Origin: Planctomycetota bacterium
Lineage (GTDB): Bacteria > Planctomycetota > UBA1135 > GCA-002748355
DNA: 64,000 nucleotides
Assembly: GCA_020638795.1 (NCBI GenBank)
Contig: JACKHW010000003.1
Location: 1-64,000, forward strand
Direction: 5' to 3'
In this document: positions 1 to 7,935 of the stretch, piece by piece
Layout of the letters: each line of letters starts with the position of its first letter
Numbering within the stretch: position 1 is the first letter of the stretch
Program-made: the position numbers and the translations under genes
The notes under the pieces: model-generated
The model's input: the letters and a program-made list of their open reading frames with translations, nothing else
What the model was told of the DNA's origin: nothing
Databases searched by the model: none

Positions 1-1566
1 TACGAAAGCCTGCCTGAGAAGCATCTCGATCGCGGTGGCGTAGTCCTCGCACTCATCGGCACGAGGCCGCTGCCAAATACCCGTTCGGCGACGCCGCCTC
101 ACGAGACCGAGCCTCTCGAGACGATCGACGAGTTCGCGCTCGATCGTCGGCATCGTTCTCGAGAGACGAATGCCGACCGGAACGACGAAACGATCGAGTA
201 GGGTCCGACGGCGCACATCGTGCACCATGAAGACGAGAGAGATGTTCCCCTGACCCCCACCATCGGGATCGATGTCGGACCCGAGATCGGTATCGAGAGT
301 GAGTGCTCCACTCACACAGAGTTCTGGTATGCCGTCCTCGACGACGGCACGACGCAGCGCCTCCAAATCCCATGCCCGGCGGGGAAGCACGGGACCGACT
401 CCAGGAATCCCGGGAATGAGGACGACCGGCCTCGCATCGGTCGTGAAGCGCAGCGCTTCTGCCAGATACAACGGCAACGCTCTCGAGAATGGCTCGAACT
501 GCTCTGCGGCGCGTTCGCCATGACCGTCGACAGCACCGTTCTGAGTCGTGTCGACCAGCCCAAGAAAGAGAAAGCTCTGCGTCGATGCGACGAGTGCCGG
601 CAGCGCGCCCACGGTGTCCTGCAGACCGTGGGCCCAGATCGGGCCATCGATCATCGCGAGCTGCAGGCCCGCGGACTCGGTATTCCGCTCTTCGAGGTCC
701 GCGGATCGAAAGGCACGGAGCTCGGCATCGAGCATCGAAAGGTGTTCTGCGACCTGCGGTGCTTCGAGTTCGAACAGCTGGTCGAGAAGCGTATCCGCGC
801 GCGCGAATTCTCCTTCGGCGATCAACGACTGGACGATGTTGAGACCGGCATAGACCCCATCCGTTTCGGCGTCGAAATCGGCAGCGAACCAAGCGACGAC
901 GTCGGCGGTGCGACCACATTCGCCGAGGTCTCCGGTCACTCGCGTGTGGGCACGGGCGTCGCGTGGCAATTCCCGGAGCAGGTCACGATAACGCCGAAGC
1001 GCAGCATCGACGTCTCCGCTATCGAGCAGGTCACGCGCCGCGATGGCTCTTGCGAACCATGCACCATCACGGCTGCCGATGCGCTCCAGGTGCGCACTTC
1101 GTTGCTCGTCGTCGACGAGTTCGAGCAGGCGCGTGAGAGCATGGTCGTGATTGGCGTCGAGTTCGAGCGCTTCGAGCAGGAGGTCACGCTCCTTCTCGTA
1201 GTTGCCGGATTGTGCCTCGAAGAGCGCGAGGGCGACGATGGGTTCGGGATCGTCTGGCCTTCGCTTGCGAGCGTCCTCGAGTGCGAGAAGTGCGGCTCGA
1301 TCATTGCCACTCTTGCGCTGCACTTCGGAGTAGATGCACGCCGCTGCGACGACATCGTCGTCGATGGCCACGAGGCGCTCGGCTGCAGCGATCAGCTCTT
1401 CTGCGAGTCCGTGCCGCAACCCCGCGCGCAATCGAATCCGGAGTTCGTCGGGGCTGTCCCACGATTCCGCGAGCATCTTGGGCAAGAGGTCGTTGCGCCA
1501 AGCCTCACGGTCGACGGCGTGAGCGCGACCGAGTTTGTCGTAGACGGTGATCTCATCGCCTGCCAT
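1..1566 (-). CDS. TPR-like protein of unknown function (3' end beyond left edge)
   Basis: The minus-strand frame stays open from an ATG at 1566 to the window edge, giving 522 codons without a stop; the C-terminus is missing. A GGAG lies about 7 nt upstream of the ATG. The protein is rich in Leu, Ala, Arg and acidic residues. Its first half contains helix pairs that look like degenerate tetratricopeptide repeats, for example ARDLLDSGDVDAALRRYRDL around residues 180-200. I see no signal peptide, membrane segment or catalytic motif. The second half (about residues 300-520) contains a Gly/Pro-rich stretch, LIPGIPGVGPVLPRR, and a basic region that I do not recognise. It is co-directional with the CDP-glycerol transferase-like gene (31 nt gap), so it may be the distal gene of the surface-glycan operon. 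TPR assignment is by eye; function unknown. Confidence 0.75.
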   Translation of the reverse strand, partial: MAGDEITVYDKLGRAHAVDREAWRNDLLPKMLAESWDSPDELRIRLRAGLRHGLAEELIAAAERLVAIDDDVVAAACIYSEVQRKSGNDRAALLALEDARKRRPDDPEPIVALALFEAQSGNYEKERDLLLEALELDANHDHALTRLLELVDDEQRSAHLERIGSRDGAWFARAIAARDLLDSGDVDAALRRYRDLLRELPRDARAHTRVTGDLGECGRTADVVAWFAADFDAETDGVYAGLNIVQSLIAEGEFARADTLLDQLFELEAPQVAEHLSMLDAELRAFRSADLEERNTESAGLQLAMIDGPIWAHGLQDTVGALPALVASTQSFLFLGLVDTTQNGAVDGHGERAAEQFEPFSRALPLYLAEALRFTTDARPVVLIPGIPGVGPVLPRRAWDLEALRRAVVEDGIPELCVSGALTLDTDLGSDIDPDGGGQGNISLVFMVHDVRRRTLLDRFVVPVGIRLSRTMPTIERELVDRLERLGLVRRRRRTGIWQRPRADECEDYATAIEMLLRQAFV

Positions 1567-1597
1567 CGAGAGCTCCGTACCGAACCACCACGAGCAC

Positions 1598-2821
1598 TTA
1601 TCGGCTCGTCGCTACGGGCTCCTTGAGCGCAGGTCCCGACGTCGACCGGGATGCGGCGGGCGCGAATCCGAGCAGTTCGTACGCCACCGCACGGATGCGT
1701 TCCCCGGCCTCTCCTGGGCACGAGTTGAGTTCGCTCGCGAGTTCGGTCAACGCGTCATACGGATAGTCGCGAATCGTCTTGCCCAGTGCCTCGCCGAGCG
1801 GCGTCTCCGGCTTCCATACCGGCGACATGGATCGCAGTCTCGCGAGTGCCGTGCCCTCTTGAACGAGTTGCTCCGGCACGTCCGTCCAGAGCGTCGGCTT
1901 GTGCGCGAGTGCAGCGTAGATCACGAGCGACGTGTGATCCGTGATCACGGCATCGGCCGCGACGAGTGAAGGGATCCAGGGTTCCTTCGGGTCACGAACT
2001 CGCACGTTGGGCAAATCGAGTTCGGTGAGTCGCGCTCCCCAACTCGCTGTACCGTCCCCGGTCGGTCGATACTCGTGCGGATGCACGCTCAACACGAACT
2101 CGGTGTCCGTGCACCGTGCGAGCTGCTCGAGCAGTTGCTCCCCGACGGTGCGGAACAAGCAATGCGGCCCCCAAGTCGATTGCACGAGCACGACGCGATC
2201 CGACGCCGCGTAGCCGGATTCGTTTCGGATGCGATCACGCTCGCTCAGTTTCGCGAGTAGGCGATCGTCGTGCAGGCTGCCGACCACACGAATCGCGGAC
2301 GCGAGTACGGGATCACGCTCGGCAACGCGGACACGATTCGACTCCGACGCCTCCAGCATGACGCTGTATCGCGGCGTTCCGTCCGCGAGTTTCGCGCGCG
2401 GTCCGTAGCCGTAATCGCCGGCTTCGCCTTCGACGACCTTGCCCGTCATGCCGTGCCCGGTGTAGAGCACCGGACAGTTCTTGCGTGTTGCCAAGCCCTC
2501 GTACCCGTGATCGGCGGTAACGATGAGGTCGAAGCGCCGACACTCCGCGATTCCGAGTCGCACGACCGGAACCGGAAGTGCTGCCTGGATCTTCGGCACT
2601 TCGTGGGCGATGCGCTCATCCCTCGGATAGGTCAAGAAGAAGCGCAATCGCTCGTCGGCCTTAAGGAGTTCCCAGACCGGTGCGAGATAATCGGACATCA
2701 GCCCGTTCTGGCACAAGAAGAGCACGTCACGCGTCGATCCGCGCCGTCCTCTGATGGCGTGGGCACGTCGCAGAATCGACTGCGCCGAGCGACGCAAGAT
2801 CGCGCGCAAGACGTTCGCCAT
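1598..2821 (-). CDS. CDP-glycerol glycerophosphotransferase-like enzyme (TagB/TagF type)
   Basis: 407 aa. Enzymes of this GT-B-like family move glycerol phosphate or a related polyol phosphate from a CDP donor to a polymer or lipid-linked primer at the cytoplasmic membrane. The family C-terminal signature is visible as ADAVITDHTSLVIYAALAHK (about residues 287-306), matching the 'D-x-S-S...KP' donor-site segment. A His-containing segment, VLSVHPHEY, precedes it, and the N-terminal half has Rossmann-like stretches (VLFLCQNG; FDLIVTADHG). There is no signal peptide. It starts only 7 nt downstream of the nucleotidyltransferase gene, so the two are probably co-transcribed. This suggests a phosphate-containing surface polymer. 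The true acceptor and donor cannot be told from sequence, and a general capsule phosphotransferase is possible. Confidence 0.75.
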   Translation of the reverse strand: MANVLRAILRRSAQSILRRAHAIRGRRGSTRDVLFLCQNGLMSDYLAPVWELLKADERLRFFLTYPRDERIAHEVPKIQAALPVPVVRLGIAECRRFDLIVTADHGYEGLATRKNCPVLYTGHGMTGKVVEGEAGDYGYGPRAKLADGTPRYSVMLEASESNRVRVAERDPVLASAIRVVGSLHDDRLLAKLSERDRIRNESGYAASDRVVLVQSTWGPHCLFRTVGEQLLEQLARCTDTEFVLSVHPHEYRPTGDGTASWGARLTELDLPNVRVRDPKEPWIPSLVAADAVITDHTSLVIYAALAHKPTLWTDVPEQLVQEGTALARLRSMSPVWKPETPLGEALGKTIRDYPYDALTELASELNSCPGEAGERIRAVAYELLGFAPAASRSTSGPALKEPVATSR

Positions 2822-2828
2822 CGTGCGC

Positions 2829-3572
2829 TCAGCCCTTCGCCGTCAACAACGACAGATACGCCTCGAGATCGTCGGGCGTGCCGATGCCGTGCATCGCCGC
2901 GATCGGGATATCGAAGATTCCGATCCGTCGATCGGCACGAATCGCTTCCTGATAGACCGGGCACACGTAGAACTCGCCGTTGACGCGTTCGTTGCGGGCC
3001 ACCATGTCGAGCGCGCCATCGAAGAACGTCGATGCTCGCGCGAACCAGTAGATTCCGACCGTCGCACGGTCGCTGATCGGCTCCTTCTCCCGCACGAGAT
3101 CGACGAGACCATTCTCGTCGACGCGGACGTAGCTCCACTTGGTCGAGCGGTCCGGGCACGGGAACGTCAAGATCGAACCGTCGAGCCGCCTTTCCTCGGC
3201 GTCGGCCACGAAGGTGTCCATGTCGAGATCGACGATCTGATCACTGTTGGCGATCATCATTGGCGCATCGAGATCGAGCGCCTTACGAGCGCACAAGACC
3301 GTGCATGCTGCCCCTTCCGTCACGCGTTCGATGTAGACGACCTCGAAGGCGGTACCATCGAGGCACGGTTCGAGTTCGAACTCGATCTCCTGACGATGCT
3401 CCTCGCGCGCGATGAACACGAACTTCGCACCGTCGACACGCAGGTTCTCGCAGACACGCGCGATCATCGGGCGACCGGCGACGTCGATGAACGGCTTGAT
3501 CTTGACGTAGCCACGATCCGCGAAGCGCGAACCCAGACCAGCCATCGGAACCACGATCTGTAGCGTTGCCAT
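2829..3572 (-). CDS. Sugar-phosphate/polyol-phosphate nucleotidyltransferase
   Basis: 247 aa. Nucleotidyltransferases of this fold join a sugar or polyol phosphate to an NTP to make an activated donor. The N-terminal nucleotide-binding signature PMAGLGSRF (residues 9-17) is intact and is followed by the KPFIDVAGRPMI segment; the acidic 'NSDQIVDLD' loop is the likely metal site. I chose the ATG at 3572 because AGGAG lies just upstream and the family motif begins right after it; the same frame extends to 3809 but that extension is Arg-rich antisense noise. Its start overlaps the previous stop by one base (TGATG), implying translational coupling. It is a tandem paralogue of the next gene upstream: both have an 'IS...A.GI(Y/F)WFARG/A' block. 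It probably makes the donor for the neighbouring transferase. Confidence 0.8.
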   Translation of the reverse strand: MATLQIVVPMAGLGSRFADRGYVKIKPFIDVAGRPMIARVCENLRVDGAKFVFIAREEHRQEIEFELEPCLDGTAFEVVYIERVTEGAACTVLCARKALDLDAPMMIANSDQIVDLDMDTFVADAEERRLDGSILTFPCPDRSTKWSYVRVDENGLVDLVREKEPISDRATVGIYWFARASTFFDGALDMVARNERVNGEFYVCPVYQEAIRADRRIGIFDIPIAAMHGIGTPDDLEAYLSLLTAKG

Positions 3573-4297
3573 CAGAAGCTCCTGTCCTGCATCGAAACGA
3601 CGAAACCCTCGACGCCGTCCTTCGTGTGCAGTCCACGGAAGCTGTCGCTCGCGATCTCGTGCGCGACAACTCGCTTGCCGTCGAGGATGAGCTCGTTGAA
3701 CGTGGACGAAACGTAGTACTGCCCACCGACCTCGGTATGCTTGCGAATCACGCGCTTGGCCGCATCGATGAAGTCCGCACCACGAGCGAACCAAAAGATC
3801 CCGGCACAAGCCTGGCGACTGATCGGACGCTTCTCACTCGTTTCGAGAACGGTCTCCCCGTCAGCGTCCGTCCGAACGTAGGACCAACGAGGATGCACGT
3901 TGGGGAAAGTCACGATCCCGGCGTCCGCGTTCTTCTCGGCGAACTGTGCGACGATCTTCGTGACGTCCTCGTAGAGGAACTGGTTTCCGTTGACGATCAG
4001 CAGCGGCTCGTCGTCGGCGATGTGTTCGATACCCATCAAACAGCTGCAGAGCTGCCCCTTCGTCGGACCGAGCGCGCGTACGACGCTGCATCCTGGTTCG
4101 AGGATCGCGAGGATCGCGTCGAGATGGTGCTTCTGGCAGTCCTTCTGCTTGACGACGAACACGAAACGCGCATCGTCACCGAACGGCAGATTGCCGAGCA
4201 CGTACTCGAGGATCGTCTTGTTGAAGACCTGAACGAGTGCGACGGGCTGGTCGTCGTCGAGCGGCGTGTCACCGCAAAGCGGGATGAGGACTCTCAT
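3572..4297 (-). CDS. Divergent nucleotidyltransferase paralogue lacking the GxGxR signature
   Basis: 241 aa. It aligns by eye with the neighbouring nucleotidyltransferase over most of its length (LLIVNGNQF metal loop, FPNVHPRWSYVRTD, ISRQACAGIFWFARG). However, its N-terminus reads MRVLIPLCGDTPLDDD, so the Gly-rich nucleotide loop (PMAGLGSRF in its sister) is absent. It may be a regulatory subunit, may use another substrate, or may be a non-canonical transferase. The ATG at 4297 is chosen because the fold begins there; it lies inside the end of the HAD gene (29 nt overlap), and upstream codons in frame are Pro/Arg-rich noise. Its stop overlaps the next start by one base. The gene is in the same operon as the HAD phosphatase and the intact transferase. 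Confidence 0.72.
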   Translation of the reverse strand: MRVLIPLCGDTPLDDDQPVALVQVFNKTILEYVLGNLPFGDDARFVFVVKQKDCQKHHLDAILAILEPGCSVVRALGPTKGQLCSCLMGIEHIADDEPLLIVNGNQFLYEDVTKIVAQFAEKNADAGIVTFPNVHPRWSYVRTDADGETVLETSEKRPISRQACAGIFWFARGADFIDAAKRVIRKHTEVGGQYYVSSTFNELILDGKRVVAHEIASDSFRGLHTKDGVEGFVVSMQDRSF

Positions 4298-4955
4298 GGT
4301 TCTCCGAGGTCTGGGGTGCTCCGGCCGTTTCGATTTGACGAATCCGTTCCTGGATTCGCGTGTATTGGACTTCGTGCACGTCGTCGACGACGAGCACGTG
4401 GCAGCCGGCGGCGGTCGCGGCCTGGATCCCGTTGGGGTTGTCCTCGACGACGAGGCACTCACTCGGGTTCAAACCGAATTCCGTGACGGCTTTCGAATAC
4501 ATCTCGGGATCGGGCTTGGGCCGCGTAACGTCCTGATTGCTCACGATCAAGTCGACGTGCTCGATCAGCGCGGCCTTCGACAGCATCATCTCGATCGACT
4601 GTCGAACCGAGTTCGAGCACACGGCGATTCGATAGCCTTCGGAAGCGAGCCGTGCCAACGCGTATTCGTGTGAGAACGTCGGACGACAATTACGCCATGC
4701 GATATCGATCGTGTACGCCTGCTTCATCTCGTTGATGAAGTCGTGCAAGCCCTCAGGCAGCTCGCGCTCCTTGCTGAGCATGCGCAGCTTCGTCTTGGTC
4801 GGCAGACCGTCGTAGGTCTCGAGGTGTTCCGAACGACGGATCTTGTGACCGAACAGCGCCAGAGCTTCGTTGAGCGCTTCGTAGTGCCAATCCTTCGCAT
4901 CGATCAGCACACCGTCCATGTCGAACAGCACGGCTCTTACCTTGGAGACGCTCAA
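4269..4955 (-). CDS. HAD-superfamily phosphatase (beta-phosphoglucomutase-like)
   Basis: 228 aa. HAD motif I is LFDMDGVLID (residues 9-18, nucleophile and acid Asp pair), motif II is the CSN triad near residue 114, motif III is the Lys in RPKPDP, and motif IV is VVEDNPNG. The cap between motifs I and II is helical, as in beta-phosphoglucomutase/phosphoglycolate phosphatase-type enzymes. The start is a TTG at 4955, supported by an excellent AGGAGG placed 5 nt upstream; no ATG fits better. The 3' end overlaps the divergent nucleotidyltransferase by 29 nt. Within this cluster it probably trims or interconverts a sugar or polyol phosphate before nucleotide activation. The substrate is not predictable. 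Confidence 0.85.
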   Translation of the reverse strand: MSVSKVRAVLFDMDGVLIDAKDWHYEALNEALALFGHKIRRSEHLETYDGLPTKTKLRMLSKERELPEGLHDFINEMKQAYTIDIAWRNCRPTFSHEYALARLASEGYRIAVCSNSVRQSIEMMLSKAALIEHVDLIVSNQDVTRPKPDPEMYSKAVTEFGLNPSECLVVEDNPNGIQAATAAGCHVLVVDDVHEVQYTRIQERIRQIETAGAPQTSENHESPHPALR

Positions 4956-5060
4956 GCTTTCCTCCTGCTCTTCAGCGCAGCCACTCGCCGCCGGCGGTGG
5001 CGTTGGTTCGTTTCCACAGACTTCCTTCGTCGATCGCGGGTCGACGCGGCCTTGAGCCCG

Positions 5061-6689
5061 TCACTCGACTCTCGCCGTGCTGGCCTGCTCGGGCTCTCGC
5101 TCGAGGCCCGCTTCTCCGTCACGAGGGTTCGATGACGCCGGGACATCGGTCACGGATTTTGCAGAACCTCGACGACGCCGCACGGCGCCGAGGAGATGGT
5201 TCCGTTCGTCCGCGGTGAAGCCGAAGAGCAGGATGTACGGGACGAACGCGACACAGCAGAGCGTCGCGAGGACGAAGATCGACCCGTAGGTCGGTCGTAA
5301 CCACGGACCCGTCGCCCAGCCACAGAGCGTGAGGAACGGCACCGGCACGAGCATTGGAGCGAGTGCATCGCGGACATAGAAGCGAGCTACTTCGATGTCG
5401 AGAGCACGGCACGCGGCGACTGGAATGACGAAGAACTTCATCAAGATCGTCGGGACGGTCGCGGCTATCGCGACGCCGATGAGCCCGAACGGCCTGACCA
5501 GCACCATCGTTGCTCCGATGACGAGCAGCCCGTGGACCACGTTGTTCCACGCGTAGGTCTTGTGGCGCGATGTTCCGAACAAGAACTGCACGGTCGGCAT
5601 CTGTGCCGCGCCGAACACCGTGCCGACGACCAATATCTGCATCGCAGGCACGACGAACGAGAAGCGCGGCCCGACCCAACGGTCGAGGAACGCACCACCG
5701 AACAGGATCATCATCCCACCGAGCAGCATCGCGACGTACGCCGCGATCTTCGTCGTGAACAAATACGCCTTGCGCATCGCGGCGACATCGCCGCGTCCGT
5801 CCTGACGACTGAAGACCGGGCTCAGCACTGACATGAGGGCTTTGGAAAGTTCGCCGACGATGCGATTGAGCTTGTCTGCGAAGTCGTAGAACCCGGCCAT
5901 GCTCGCGCTCGAGAATGCCGTGATCACGACGGGCGCGAACTTGAATCGTAGAATGTCCGCGATCTGTGCGATCAGTGTGTGGAAGCCGTATCCGACGATT
6001 TCGCGAACTCGTTCTCGATGAAACCACTTGCGACCGAGCGACAGCCCGGGGTGCACCTTGAAGGCGAAGAACGCGATCCCGAGGGTTTCGACGAACTGCA
6101 AGACCGCGAAACATCCCGCCAGGGCGAGTAGACGTCCCCCCATCGAGAACACGAACAAAACGAGCGGAAAGCGCGTCAGCACACAAACGATCTGCATCGT
6201 GCTGACGAGGTCGTAGCGTAGGTGCGCCGCGAGCAGCCCGGTGAACGCTCGAGCAGGGAAGAGCGTCGCGAGAGCGGACCCCAGAATCATCACGATCCCG
6301 AAGACGACGGATGCGTCCTCGGGCGATGCGATCGTCTTCGATGCGAGGACTGCGATCCCGAACGTCGCGGCAAGAACGACCGTACCGAGCCCGACGAGCA
6401 ACCAGAAGCTCGTCGCGAAGTAGCTACGAAATTCGTCTTCGTCGTTGCGTGCCATCGCGCGCGAGGAAAAGCGCGCAACCGCAGACGACACGCCGAGGTC
6501 CAGAATGCCGTAGAACCCGAGCATCGCGCTGACGACGACCCAGACACCGTAGTGATGCTCACCGAGGGACTCGAAGACATACGGCGTCAGGCCGAGAGCG
6601 ACGGCCATCTGCGCGAAGTTGGCCGCAACTCGCACGCCGGCTCCGCGCAGGAGCATCTTCCCGGTCCTGCCCGCGTCGCTTCGCTTCAT
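5061..6689 (-). CDS. Wzx-like polysaccharide flippase (MOP/MATE superfamily)
   Basis: 542 aa integral membrane protein with about 12-14 hydrophobic segments spread over residues 15-480. The N-terminus (LLRGAGVRVAANFAQMAVAL) and the following LDLGVSSAVARF segment are typical of polysaccharide biosynthesis/flippase proteins, which move lipid-linked oligosaccharides across the inner membrane. The last 60 residues are hydrophilic, Arg/Glu-rich and probably cytoplasmic. It lies 105 nt upstream of the HAD gene on the same strand, so it is likely the first or second transcription unit of the surface-glycan cluster. It is divergent from the GT2 gene, with a 111 nt intergenic region that should hold both promoters. 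No ligand specificity can be inferred. Confidence 0.85.
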   Translation of the reverse strand: MKRSDAGRTGKMLLRGAGVRVAANFAQMAVALGLTPYVFESLGEHHYGVWVVVSAMLGFYGILDLGVSSAVARFSSRAMARNDEDEFRSYFATSFWLLVGLGTVVLAATFGIAVLASKTIASPEDASVVFGIVMILGSALATLFPARAFTGLLAAHLRYDLVSTMQIVCVLTRFPLVLFVFSMGGRLLALAGCFAVLQFVETLGIAFFAFKVHPGLSLGRKWFHRERVREIVGYGFHTLIAQIADILRFKFAPVVITAFSSASMAGFYDFADKLNRIVGELSKALMSVLSPVFSRQDGRGDVAAMRKAYLFTTKIAAYVAMLLGGMMILFGGAFLDRWVGPRFSFVVPAMQILVVGTVFGAAQMPTVQFLFGTSRHKTYAWNNVVHGLLVIGATMVLVRPFGLIGVAIAATVPTILMKFFVIPVAACRALDIEVARFYVRDALAPMLVPVPFLTLCGWATGPWLRPTYGSIFVLATLCCVAFVPYILLFGFTADERNHLLGAVRRRRGSAKSVTDVPASSNPRDGEAGLEREPEQASTARVE

Positions 6690-6800
6690 AAGCTCAGCTT
6701 TCGGTGCTACGGCACCTCGGGGTTGAGTCCGTCGAAAGCACTACCGCGATTCCGTCGTGTTCCTCAAGCTCCGGGGCGAACCGTGGCGAAGAGTCGTGTC

Positions 6801-7748
6801 ATGGTGATCTTGGCGGCTCCACCGTCCTTCAGCGTCGTCATCCCGACGTACAATCGTGCGACACTCGTCGGACGGGCAATCGACAGCGCGTTGGCACAGA
6901 CGATCGGGGCCACCGAGATCATCGTCGTCGACGATGGTTCGACGGACGACACCGAGACGATTCTGCGGTCCTACGGAGACCGAATCACGGTCTTCCGTCA
7001 GGCCAATGCCGGCTGCAGTGCTGCGCGCAACCATGGCGTACGAGCGTCTCGAGGCGAATGGGTCGCCTTCCTCGACTCGGACGACACCTGGGCACCCGAT
7101 CACCTCGAGTCGATGGCGGACGCGATTCGCTCGACCGATGGCCGCGCGGACCTCTATTTTTCCGATTCACGGTTCGACGCCGCAGAAGGTGGGAGCACGT
7201 TGTGGTCGGTCAGCGGCTTCGCGATCGAAGGCAAGACGGCACTCGAAGCCGATGGCACCGGCTGGGTGCTCGCGCCTCGACAACCGATGAAGCTCCAGTG
7301 CAGCGTGTTCCGACGCGAGCTGTACGAGGCCGTCGGTGGCTTGGACGAGTCCCTGCGAACGCGCGAAGACACGCACTTCTTCCTGAAGGCCGGGATCGGA
7401 CGCCCGCTCTGTGCCGTGCGCAGCGGCGGGGTCGAGATCGGTATCGAAGACGATCCGAACAATCGCCTGACGCTCGCCCATCCGCCCGGCGAGCGCACCT
7501 ATTTGGAAGCCACGGTGCACCTCTACCAGGACGTCGTGTGCCATGCGCGTCGAAACAGCACACTCTCAGCGGCAGAGCTCGGCGAATTGAAGGACCGCTT
7601 GGGAGCTGCCCGCGTGCGGCTGGCTCGACTCGACCTGCGCGATGGCAGGTTGCTCGCGTTCGCATGGGGCGTCTTGGTCGCCACTGGGACATCACCGCGA
7701 ACACTGCTCGGCATGGTCGGTCGCCGACTGCGCCGCCTCGCGCCCTGA
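6801..7748 (+). CDS. Family 2 glycosyltransferase
   Basis: About 315 aa. The GT-A fold is clear: FSVVIPTYNRATLVGRAI near the N-terminus, IIVVDDGSTDDTE for nucleotide binding, NAGCSAARNHGV, then the metal-binding FLDSDD triad near residue 95. The C-terminal third is Arg/Leu-rich and less conserved; I see no clear transmembrane helix. I place the start at ATG 6801, two codons before the hydrophobic beta strand; a GTG at 6783 is an alternative and neither has a strong ribosome site. The same frame runs back to 6222 but overlaps the flippase on the other strand and is Arg/Glu-rich noise. It is divergent from the flippase and fits the same glycan-assembly cluster. Sugar and acceptor unknown. Confidence 0.85.
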   Translation: MVILAAPPSFSVVIPTYNRATLVGRAIDSALAQTIGATEIIVVDDGSTDDTETILRSYGDRITVFRQANAGCSAARNHGVRASRGEWVAFLDSDDTWAPDHLESMADAIRSTDGRADLYFSDSRFDAAEGGSTLWSVSGFAIEGKTALEADGTGWVLAPRQPMKLQCSVFRRELYEAVGGLDESLRTREDTHFFLKAGIGRPLCAVRSGGVEIGIEDDPNNRLTLAHPPGERTYLEATVHLYQDVVCHARRNSTLSAAELGELKDRLGAARVRLARLDLRDGRLLAFAWGVLVATGTSPRTLLGMVGRRLRRLAP

Positions 7749-7774
7749 AGACGGCGGAATACCCGCGCGTCGCC

Positions 7775-7806
7775 GGACTCGAGGACTTACGGACTCGAGG
7801 ACTTAC
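7775..7806. repeat. 16-bp tandem direct repeat (two copies)
   Basis: The unit GGACTCGAGGACTTAC occurs twice back to back in the noncoding stretch after the GT2 gene and before the di-heme lipoprotein gene. Each unit contains CTCGAG. It could be a regulator half-site pair or a simple slippage duplication. Confidence 0.8.
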
Positions 7807-7903
7807 GGATCGGTCCGAAGTCGCACCCCCACGAAGCGACCGGATCTTGCATAATCGAGTGTCTCTGAATTGCTCTCGATGTCCTTCCGTGTCGGCTTCT
7901 TCT

Positions 7904-7920
7904 CCCCGGGCTCCCCGGGG
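7904..7920 (+). other. GC hairpin just upstream of the di-heme gene ribosome site
   Basis: CCCCGGG, CTC loop, CCCGGGG forms a perfect 7-bp stem. It ends 15 nt before the ATG at 7936 and touches a GGGTGAAG ribosome-site-like sequence. There is no T tract, so it is a poor intrinsic terminator; it could affect translation of the cytochrome. Confidence 0.5.
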
Positions 7921-7935
7921 CCGTGGGTGAAGTCC

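Noticed and set aside
220..1626. 468-codon plus-strand open frame over the TPR-like gene
   Set aside because: It is the antisense shadow of the minus-strand frame at 1-1566, which has better codon use, a ribosome site and TPR-like helices; the plus-strand product has no recognisable domain.
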